DNA from: a bacterium
GTDB lineage: Bacteria > Patescibacteriota > Saccharimonadia > CAILAD01 > JADZBC01
Length of the DNA: 56,864 nucleotides
Assembly: GCA_020852295.1 (NCBI GenBank)
Contig: JADZBC010000016.1
Location: 64,294-121,157 of the forward strand
Direction of reading: 5' to 3'
Shown here: positions 51,279 to 56,864 of the stretch, piece by piece
How the letters are laid out: every line of letters starts with the position of its first letter
Numbering within the stretch: the stretch's first letter is position 1
Notes under the pieces: model-generated
Database searches by the model: none
What the model saw: only the letters and a program-made list of their open reading frames with translations
Told to the model about the DNA's origin: nothing
Translations under genes and position numbers: made by a program

Positions 51279-51830
51279 ATGAAAAAACAAATCGCCGTTA
51301 TCATCGGTAGTACCCGACCAGGTAGAATTGGTCAAGGCATCGCCGAATGGGCACTAACCCAGCTAGATCGAAAGGACGATGTTGAGTATGAAATAGTTGA
51401 TCTCAAAGACTGGAAACTGCCAATTCTCGACGAGCCAATGCCGCCCATGATGCATCAATACCAATATGATCACACCAAGAAATGGTCAGCGAAAATTGAG
51501 CAATATGCGGGCTACATATTTGTAACTCCCGAGTACAACGCCGGCTATCCGGCGGGACTCAAGAACGCCATCGACTACCTCTACACCGAGTGGAAAGACA
51601 AGCCGGTCGCTATCATTAGCTATGGCTGGTCCGGCGGCGCAAGTTCGAGCAGCCAGCTCCGTCAGGTGTTTGAACGAATAGGCATGAAAATAGCCGAGAC
51701 ACGACCGCAACTTGTTATGACAAAAGATATGTTCAACGATCAACACCAAATCGCAAATGTCGGGCAGTCATTTTCAAAGTACGCCAACGACATCAAGCAA
51801 GCCAGCCAAGAAGTCTTGGAGCAGCTTTAG
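51279..51830 (+). CDS. NADPH-dependent FMN reductase family protein
   Basis: 183 residues, flavodoxin-like: FMN loop GSTRPGRIGQGIAEW, TPEYNAGYPAGLKNAIDYLY, YGWSGGASSSSQLRQVFE. Reduces flavin or quinones, or azo compounds. Pairing with a divergent HxlR regulator suggests an electrophile or redox response. Convergent stop overlaps that of the GDPD gene by 4 nt. Confidence 0.92.
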   Translation: MKKQIAVIIGSTRPGRIGQGIAEWALTQLDRKDDVEYEIVDLKDWKLPILDEPMPPMMHQYQYDHTKKWSAKIEQYAGYIFVTPEYNAGYPAGLKNAIDYLYTEWKDKPVAIISYGWSGGASSSSQLRQVFERIGMKIAETRPQLVMTKDMFNDQHQIANVGQSFSKYANDIKQASQEVLEQL

Positions 51831-52582
51831 TCTTGCTTCGATAGCAGTTCGCGAAGTTTGGCGGGATGGTTGGTGGTGATAAACTGCGCACCACTCTTCA
51901 TCTCGTCGTCATACTGCTCATCCTGACTGGATGACGCCCAGATATCAACCGGTTTACCAAGACTCGCAAGCTTGTCGGTGTATTTCGGGTCTGCCTTCTT
52001 CGAGGCGATTGCTAGTACGTCAAATCGCGACACAAGCCAGTGCGGCGGACGCCAGCCGAGAATAGGCACAAATGCCCAACATGTTTTGGCTGCCGGATTG
52101 TTCTTCTCGATCTGCATTAGTAGTCGTGGATCAAATGACAAAAACAAGACATGGTCCAATAGCTTGCGACTCGCGACCGCATCATAGACACGTCGAGCAA
52201 ATCTACCGGTCTTCATTCGATAAAACTTCAGCTCTATGACATAGTTTGTCTTAGCGCCATACGTATCAAGCACCTCCTCAAGTGTCGGAATCCGTTCACC
52301 GCGATACTTTGGCCCAAACCAACTACCCACATCAAGTTGTTTTAATTGTCGCAAAGTCAGCGAGGCCACTTTACCCCGTACCCCTGTAGTTCGTCGCAAA
52401 GAGTAGTCATGCATCAAAATTAGTTTCTTGTCCTTCGACTGCTGCACATCAAGCTCAATCGCGTCAGCACCTTGCCGCAAAGCCTCCGAAAAAGCCGAGA
52501 TTGTGTTTTCGGGAGCATCAGACGAAGCACCGCGATGTGCGATAACAAATGGGGTTTTGCGAGCTACGAAGAAACGGTTCAT
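51827..52582 (-). CDS. Glycerophosphodiester phosphodiesterase
   Basis: 251 residues, TIM barrel with [15 protein letters not shown] (catalytic HR), [18 protein letters not shown] and YVIELKF. Splits glycerophosphodiesters to glycerol 3-phosphate and an alcohol. No signal peptide. ATGA overlap with pepF. Confidence 0.92.
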   Translation of the reverse strand: MNRFFVARKTPFVIAHRGASSDAPENTISAFSEALRQGADAIELDVQQSKDKKLILMHDYSLRRTTGVRGKVASLTLRQLKQLDVGSWFGPKYRGERIPTLEEVLDTYGAKTNYVIELKFYRMKTGRFARRVYDAVASRKLLDHVLFLSFDPRLLMQIEKNNPAAKTCWAFVPILGWRPPHWLVSRFDVLAIASKKADPKYTDKLASLGKPVDIWASSSQDEQYDDEMKSGAQFITTNHPAKLRELLSKQD

Positions 52583-54363
52583 GACTTTTTGGATTCTAGC
52601 CGCTCAACCCACTCGCGAATAATATCGAAGCTCCCCTGCCAGAACTGCTTGTCGGTCATATCGATCCCCACGCTCTTTAGGAGCTCATGCGGATCCTGCG
52701 AGCCACCGGCCGACAAGATACGCTCGACTGTAGCAATGAAGCTCTTGCCTTCTTTTTTGTACCGAGCATAGAGCGCGAGGCTGAGCAGCTCGCCAAAGTT
52801 GTAGGCATAGCAGTAAAACGGCGTGTGAACGATATGCGGGATATAACTCCACTCGTATCGGAAAGCGTCATCGACCTCCACTGCGTCACCAAACTGCTCT
52901 TTGAGCGTCTCCAGCCACAAATCACTCAGTTCTTCAGCAGTCATACCTTGCGGGATACGCTCGTGCGCCATGAGCTCAAATTTGACGAAATAATTTTGGC
53001 GAATAATCGTCGCGTAGCTGTCGGCCAACTTATCGGCCAGGAGGTTGGTTCGCTCTTCATCGCTCTCAGCACGCTCGAGGAGGCGCTCGAAGAGAATCAT
53101 CTCCCCAAAAGTTGATGCCGTTTCCGCCAGCGGCAGGTTGGCATGCTGCACGGAGCCGGGCAGCTTTTCGGCATAGAGCGAATGCACACCGTGCCCAAGT
53201 TCGTGCGCCAGGGTGCTAACATCACGCAGCTTACCTGTGTAATTGAGCATCACATAAGGCACAATGTCGGGCGCAATCGTCTGACAGTACGCCCCACCCC
53301 GCTTGACCGGGCTCGGGTGCGAATCAATATGCCGAGCATCGATTATCCGTCGCGCGTGGCCAGCAAATACCGACGAGAACTCCTCAAAAACCTCGAGCAC
53401 TAGCTTTTCAGCATCACTATACTCAACTGTTTGCTTTGACTGATCGAGTGGTGCATAAATATCAAATCGTCGGAGTTTCTGCTGCCCCAGTCGCCCCGCT
53501 TTCCAATGGAAAAATCGCTGGAACAGGCCGACATTGTCCGAGCAAACCGCCATTAGGGCTTCGATAGCCTCATCAGGGATGTGATTAGCTCGATTGCGCA
53601 TGGCGATTGAGCTCTTGTAGCCCCGCAGCTTCGCCTCGCCGGCCCAATCTTTCACGACTGCCTGATACACCATGAAGTATTTATCCAGGTTTTTCTGCTG
53701 CTGCTCAAAAAGGGCTCGGTAAGCAGCCTCACGGTTTTTTGGATCAGCGTCATGCACAAAAGCGAGCAGCTCAGAACTTGACTCAATAATACGTGGCTTC
53801 TCGCCCTCTGGCACAAAGCTGTATACCTGCTCCGTCTCAATCATTTCGCGCAAATCAGTTAGCACACTGACGCCATTGGCATCTTTTTGGGCAATGATGT
53901 TTTCTTCTCGCTCCTCCAGACTATAGCGTTCACCATCGCGCATGTACTGCAGAGAGTATTCACGCTCACCCGCGGCAGCAAAAAGTCGTGCAGCGTTTTT
54001 GTCGTCTAGTACTGGCTTATCGCCCAGCTTTTTGCCTTTGAGCCAAAGGCCAATCTTACGGCTAGCTTCGCCGGCAAGCAAATAGAGATCTTTAGACTTT
54101 TCCTTCAGGGCTTTCGCTTCACTAGACTTTTGATCGACCGCCTCCATGTCGCTGGCGCGGCCATATAGCCGAGAAATATTACGACCGACTCGTTCACTCA
54201 AGTCGAGATAGGCCAGAAAATCTGCCGTGCTCATATCGGGCGACATCTTTGCAAACATCTCCTCAAACTTCACCATATCCTGACGGGTCTGCTCAAGCAC
54301 CGCGTCGTACTCTTCTAGCGTAATAATGTCATCAAGATTCCAGTTTTTTTCATTCTTTGTCAT
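52579..54363 (-). CDS. pepF: Oligoendopeptidase F (M3 family)
   Basis: 594 residues from the leaderless ATG 54363 (GATAAT 6 nt upstream); 19 earlier codons are ignored. Catalytic zinc site [14 protein letters not shown] with downstream Glu in [11 protein letters not shown]. Degrades imported or internal oligopeptides, which fits a cell that lives on host peptides. Confidence 0.95.
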   Translation of the reverse strand: MTKNEKNWNLDDIITLEEYDAVLEQTRQDMVKFEEMFAKMSPDMSTADFLAYLDLSERVGRNISRLYGRASDMEAVDQKSSEAKALKEKSKDLYLLAGEASRKIGLWLKGKKLGDKPVLDDKNAARLFAAAGEREYSLQYMRDGERYSLEEREENIIAQKDANGVSVLTDLREMIETEQVYSFVPEGEKPRIIESSSELLAFVHDADPKNREAAYRALFEQQQKNLDKYFMVYQAVVKDWAGEAKLRGYKSSIAMRNRANHIPDEAIEALMAVCSDNVGLFQRFFHWKAGRLGQQKLRRFDIYAPLDQSKQTVEYSDAEKLVLEVFEEFSSVFAGHARRIIDARHIDSHPSPVKRGGAYCQTIAPDIVPYVMLNYTGKLRDVSTLAHELGHGVHSLYAEKLPGSVQHANLPLAETASTFGEMILFERLLERAESDEERTNLLADKLADSYATIIRQNYFVKFELMAHERIPQGMTAEELSDLWLETLKEQFGDAVEVDDAFRYEWSYIPHIVHTPFYCYAYNFGELLSLALYARYKKEGKSFIATVERILSAGGSQDPHELLKSVGIDMTDKQFWQGSFDIIREWVERLESKKS

Positions 54364-54399
54364 GTATCCATTATCCCGTAAATAGTAAAAATGTTCTAG

Positions 54400-54433
54400 G
54401 TAGGGATGGGCTGCATACACAACCCACCCCTAC
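54400..54433 (-). terminator. Terminator of the whiB-like gene
   Basis: Minus-strand GTAGGGGTGGG pairs with CCCATCCCTAC (one G-U), enclosing 12 nt, and is followed by a CATTTTTACT tract. The whiB stop codon lies in the stem. Confidence 0.7.
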
Positions 54434-54699
54434 GCACGCTTTTTGGCCGGCCGACCAGATCGCGGCGGCTTGTTCACGACCCTTCCGCGGCTCGTGATAT
54501 ACATACCGCCCCATACGCTCGTGCGAGCATCGGTCGCCAAGCCGAGCGCAAGGCAGTCCTCTCGCATTTCGCAGTTGCGGCAGATAGCCTGCGCTCGCTC
54601 AATGTCCTCGACGCGATCCGAGAAAAATAGACGCGTCTTATACTCTCCGCCGAAGTTCGACGGATGACAAGCAGGGACAACACCCTCTTCTTGACTCAT
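54430..54699 (-). CDS. WhiB-like iron-sulfur transcription factor
   Basis: 89 residues from ATG 54699, with AAGGAG 9 nt upstream. The Wbl signature is complete: C11, C40, C43, C49 (C-x28-C-x2-C-x5-C), the turn SVWGGMY (61-67), and a basic C-terminal tail (KPPRSGRPAKKRA) like an AT-hook. Wbl proteins bind a 4Fe-4S cluster and act with sigma-A in Actinobacteria and their phages. GC-ending codons and a private promoter and terminator mark it as an acquired cassette. Confidence 0.9.
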   Translation of the reverse strand: MSQEEGVVPACHPSNFGGEYKTRLFFSDRVEDIERAQAICRNCEMREDCLALGLATDARTSVWGGMYITSRGRVVNKPPRSGRPAKKRA

Positions 54700-54730
54700 C
54701 GTCACACTCCTTGGCTTAAGAGACAGGATC

Positions 54731-54759
54731 ATAGTAACAGGATATAGGTCGATAACTAA
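54731..54759 (-). promoter_or_regulatory. Promoter of the whiB-like gene
   Basis: TGT-extended TACTAT (54731-54736) with a weak -35 TTAGTT at 17 nt. Confidence 0.5.
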
Positions 54760-54773
54760 GCATAAATACGAAA

Positions 54774-54831
54774 GGCACCACATGCTATGGTGCCACCGGG
54801 GGCGGAGGAGCAACATTGCTCCCCCACCCCC
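54774..54831 (-). terminator. Tandem hairpins after the lipoprotein gene
   Basis: On the minus strand a 14-bp stem GGGGGTGGGGGAGC (54818-54831) pairing with 54798-54811 through two G-U pairs, then GGCACCA/TGGTGCC (54774-54794) followed by TTT. Confidence 0.75.
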
Positions 54832-54856
54832 AATTGGGTTCCCGCGCGAACCTCGG

Positions 54857-55393
54857 CTAGAACTGGCCACCTCGGGCGCAGTAGTTGACCACGTCCCAGT
54901 GACACCAACCCCAGGCGGGGTGATCCACGACGTCACGGAGCGCCCGAACGTTCCAGTACGGATCATCCCAAGGACCCTGAAGGAAGCGAGCCCGGATGCC
55001 AGGGCTGAGCTGAGCGCAGCCCTTGTGGGATCCACTGGCGTAGTCAACCACGAAGGAGACGAACCGCGACTCGCGGTTCACCACCATCAGTGCACGCTGG
55101 TGGTCCCAGCGACCCTCGAAGAGGTAGTCGACGGCGGCGCGGCAGTCGCTGCCGAAGTTGACGTAGCCCTTCGTCTTGCGGTTCACGGCCTCGATGGCCG
55201 TCTGACGGCAGGTGCCAGGCCCCGACTGAGCATCGATCTGCTCGCACGTACTTCGGGCCTGTTCGACCGTCAGATTCGTGCCCATGATGGAGTTGAAGGC
55301 CTGCACTTCGCCGGGCTGGCAAGCAGTCGTGCCGAGCACGAGCATGCCGAGCGTTGCTGCAAGCAGCAACCTCATCCTACGGGTGATTCTCAT
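54857..55393 (-). CDS. Lipoprotein with lytic-transglycosylase-like domain
   Basis: 178 residues. Lipoprotein signal: MRITRRMRLLLAATL, then LGTTAC lipobox (Cys25). The mature part has paired cysteines and, from about 95, a lysozyme-like pattern: ALMVVNRESRF (probable catalytic Glu), HKGCAQLSPGIRARFL, DPYWNVRALRDVV and WGWCHWDVVNYC. This fits a small SLT-type muramidase exported to the cell surface. GC-ending codons; AGGAGGG ribosome binding site inside a CCCTC/GAGGG hairpin. Enzyme activity is inferred. Confidence 0.75.
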   Translation of the reverse strand: MRITRRMRLLLAATLGMLVLGTTACQPGEVQAFNSIMGTNLTVEQARSTCEQIDAQSGPGTCRQTAIEAVNRKTKGYVNFGSDCRAAVDYLFEGRWDHQRALMVVNRESRFVSFVVDYASGSHKGCAQLSPGIRARFLQGPWDDPYWNVRALRDVVDHPAWGWCHWDVVNYCARGGQF

Positions 55394-55601
55394 CGTCCCT
55401 CCTAGAGGGGGTTCGGGGGCGCCACTGAAGGCTGCCCAGATGGAGTTGTCAGATTGAAGGCTATCCTTACCACGCGGGTTGCGCGTGACTAAGCCTTAAG
55501 TCTCAGACTTCCAGGTTAGCGTGGGTTTCCCCACTCCCTGAAGGTACTTAGACTGGTTTGACAACGTTTATTACTTTAACATTATTTAATTGTTTTTGCA
55601 A
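55394..55601 (-). promoter_or_regulatory. Promoter and long structured leader of the lipoprotein gene
   Basis: Promoter TTGCAA (55596-55601), 17 nt, TGT-extended TAAAGT (55573-55578). The ~170-nt leader folds into a closing helix AGTCTAAGT/ACTTAAGGCT, inside which CTTCAGG pairs with CCTG(G)AAG around GTGGG-GAAA-CCCAC (55505-55555, a GNRA loop). Then CACGCG-CAACC-CGCGTG (55472-55488) and finally CCCTC-TAG-GAGGG over the ribosome binding site. This layout suits a riboswitch or protein-binding leader. Confidence 0.6.
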
Positions 55602-55610
55602 TAGTTTGTA

Positions 55611-55638
55611 TTGAGTTTTTTAGCAGAAGTCGTATACT
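55611..55638 (+). promoter_or_regulatory. Promoter of cassette gene 55693
   Basis: TTGAGT (55611-55616), 16-nt spacer, TATACT (55633-55638). A further TTGACA at 55558-55563 with ATTATT may be a second start. Confidence 0.55.
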
Positions 55639-55692
55639 GTCTCCATCCAGTTAGTCCCCGTTTCCCCAATCAAGAAAGGCGGTGCGACGACC

Positions 55693-56430
55693 ATGGATGC
55701 ACCTCAAGAACCAAAGCAGATGTCGTTCGTCGCATCGTTCTTCTACATCATGCTGTGGATGATCGGAGTGGTGATCGGCTGGCCCATCACCTTGCTGCTG
55801 CGGCGCAAGCCCCTGCTGCAAAAGGTGGTGGTCGTACTGATCGGCTGTGTGGTCTTCGGCACCGTCTACCTGACCAGTCGGGACAACATTCACCAAGACC
55901 TCGCCAGAGAGCAGGCCGCGATAGACAGCGTGCAGCGCAGCAACGACGACATCGAGCAGCGCAACGCCGCTGCGCGACGGGCGTGGATCCCAGTGGAAGC
56001 CAACTTCAATCGGTTCGTCACCGAGAACTCCAGCGGCAATCGCGTACCCCTCTTCACCTTCTACGACCCGGTGGCGACCAAGGATCAGGACCTTGTCGTC
56101 AAGGATGTGGACAGCATCTCCGTCGATCAAGACGGCCGGATGTACCTGAAGATGTGGGTGTCACGCGATCGCACAGAAGCCGACGGCGGCGGATGGACCT
56201 ACTACACGGCCGAGCCGAACTGGCTGTGGGATGAGCCGCTCAAGGAGGTTCCGGAAGCTACCCAACGAAGCTTCTCGCCGTACTGGAACGCCCTCTGGGC
56301 TGCTGGTGCGGCAGCCTGGGTCTACTACTGGCTGATGAAGTGGCTCTTCTGGTCAGCCGAGCAAGCACGTCAGTCGCGGGCTGCCAACCTGGCCATGCGT
56401 GCTGCGAAAGCTGAAGCAGCCAAGGGTTGA
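55693..56430 (+). CDS. GC-rich cassette membrane protein, 245 aa
   Basis: Family not recognised. Two N-terminal membrane segments (about 12-35 and 44-62), a predicted outer part of about 140 residues with a short coiled stretch (REQAAIDSVQRSNDDIEQRN) and a beta-rich core (LFTFYDPVATKDQDLVVKD; MYLKMWVSRDRTEADG), then a third membrane segment (about 203-225) and a Lys/Ala-rich end. AAAGGCGG lies 14 nt before the ATG. GC-ending codons. Confidence 0.65.
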   Translation: MDAPQEPKQMSFVASFFYIMLWMIGVVIGWPITLLLRRKPLLQKVVVVLIGCVVFGTVYLTSRDNIHQDLAREQAAIDSVQRSNDDIEQRNAAARRAWIPVEANFNRFVTENSSGNRVPLFTFYDPVATKDQDLVVKDVDSISVDQDGRMYLKMWVSRDRTEADGGGWTYYTAEPNWLWDEPLKEVPEATQRSFSPYWNALWAAGAAAWVYYWLMKWLFWSAEQARQSRAANLAMRAAKAEAAKG

Positions 56431-56442
56431 ACCGCATGAGGC

Positions 56443-56508
56443 GGGGCAAGGCAGGCGCACGGACCTGCGAGCCCCATGGGCGACGAGGAATATCTTCGTC
56501 GCCTTTTT
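56443..56508 (+). terminator. Tandem hairpins with U-run after cassette gene 55693
   Basis: First stem GGGGC/GCCCC around GCAGG/CCTGC (56443-56475), then GGCGACGA/TCGTCGCC (56479-56503) followed by TTTTT: a clear rho-independent terminator. Confidence 0.85.
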
Positions 56509-56551
56509 GTATTGAACAGCGGAGTATAATGTAAGTAAGGAGAAGTGCATT

Positions 56552-56728
56552 ATGGAAGAGAAAAAGACAAAAAAAGATGATGCAAAATATGGCGCGCTGT
56601 TTGTGCCCGCCGGCGTACTGACCGGGATCGGTTTTGGCTTTGCCTATGGCAATGTCCCAGCCGGCACCATGATCGGGCTCGGGCTCGGCTTTGCGATCTA
56701 TGCCGTTATCTCGGTTCTGAAGAAATAG
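56552..56728 (+). CDS. Small membrane protein, 58 aa
   Basis: Too short for most ORF lists. ATG 56552 follows AAGGAG by 9 nt and TATAAT upstream. A charged start (EEKKTKKDDAK) precedes two Gly-rich hydrophobic segments (about 15-31 and 35-55) joined by AYGNVPAG. Family not recognised. Codon use is mixed. Confidence 0.65.
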   Translation: MEEKKTKKDDAKYGALFVPAGVLTGIGFGFAYGNVPAGTMIGLGLGFAIYAVISVLKK

Positions 56729-56864
56729 TAAAAACTATGGCGGTGTGTATTGAACGAAGTTCGAATGTATTTTGAATTGAACCCTGACGAAGAGTGATGC
56801 GCGCCTCGGACACGCTCGCGGACTCGCGTGTGCAAAAACCAAAAAATTTCCTTGCATTTTTCTC
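56729..56864. other. Gene-free end of the window
   Basis: No gene seen. ACACGC/GCGTGT can form a hairpin around 56811-56833. Confidence 0.4.

Noticed and set aside
54782-55405. 207-codon plus-strand frame opposite the lipoprotein gene; 55611-56234 frame within gene 55693
   Set aside because: The minus-strand frame has a lipobox, ribosome binding site and terminator, and 55693 has clear membrane segments. The competing frames start in promoter or leader DNA and have shadow-like composition.
55394-55578. ydaO-type c-di-AMP riboswitch
   Set aside because: The leader holds a GCTAACCTGG stretch like the 3' conserved part of ydaO, and actinobacterial ydaO switches control wall hydrolases. However, the 5' conserved blocks and the pseudo-symmetric helices are not there. 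Left as an unassigned structured leader.
1-56864. tRNA or rRNA genes
   Set aside because: I looked for cloverleaf-type stems with GTTCGA-type loops in the gaps and found none; most gaps are too short.

Overview
The window looks like a chromosomal segment of a Patescibacteria/CPR bacterium, most likely Candidatus Saccharibacteria (TM7). This is inferred from gene content and style, not from a marker tree. The core genes are compact, often overlap at start and stop codons, use the standard stop codons (TGA terminates ftsK, trhO and pepF) and are mostly information processing. Many have no ribosome binding site: a -10 box sits exactly 6 nt (sometimes 7-9) before the start codon, which implies leaderless mRNAs. 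Several core enzymes have lost their metal-site cysteines (DnaG zinc ribbon, family 4 UDG and MutY iron-sulfur sites).

Layout. 1-1365: end of a membrane-anchored SurA-like foldase. 1442-3403: ychF and an unknown gene. 3404-5528: rpsF-ssb-rpsR-efp-nudix. 5665-6293: PRC-barrel protein and a candidate microprotein. 6270-7965: recA-recX. 8036-12161: ftsK, rodZ-like, 2H phosphoesterase, yajQ. 12311-14059: ABC exporter. 14056-20866: RNA-processing block (DHH-like protein, truB, rpsO, pnp, UDG, RNase J). 21344-26820: rpsT, holA, mutM, polA. 26858-29799: two acidic proteins without a recognised family. 29856-32716: dnaG-rpoD. 34143-45808: envelope, Mur ligase, arginase-family, trhO, dus, LCP, mutY, Tim44-like, glycosyltransferase and rarA genes. 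45809-54363: mscL, alkD-like, doxX, msrB, PD40, Crp, HxlR, FMN reductase, GDPD and pepF.

A second population of genes is scattered between these: small GC-rich genes at 21027, 23662, 32853-34006 and 54430-56430. Each unit has its own -35/-10 promoter (spacing 16-17 in most), usually a strong Shine-Dalgarno, often a hairpin-rich leader, and usually a GC-rich hairpin after the gene. They resemble phage 'morons' or genes taken from an actinobacterial host. One encodes a WhiB-type protein, a family described from Actinobacteria and their phages. Another encodes a lipoprotein with a lytic-transglycosylase-like domain. A third (23662) is followed by a well-formed type III hammerhead ribozyme very like that of tobacco ringspot virus satellite RNA. 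This set of autonomous cassettes, and the ribozyme in particular, is the strongest candidate for something undescribed here.

I see no tRNA, rRNA, CRISPR array or insertion sequence. No gene-free stretch exceeds 300 bases; the longest (55394-55692) holds a structured leader and divergent promoters.
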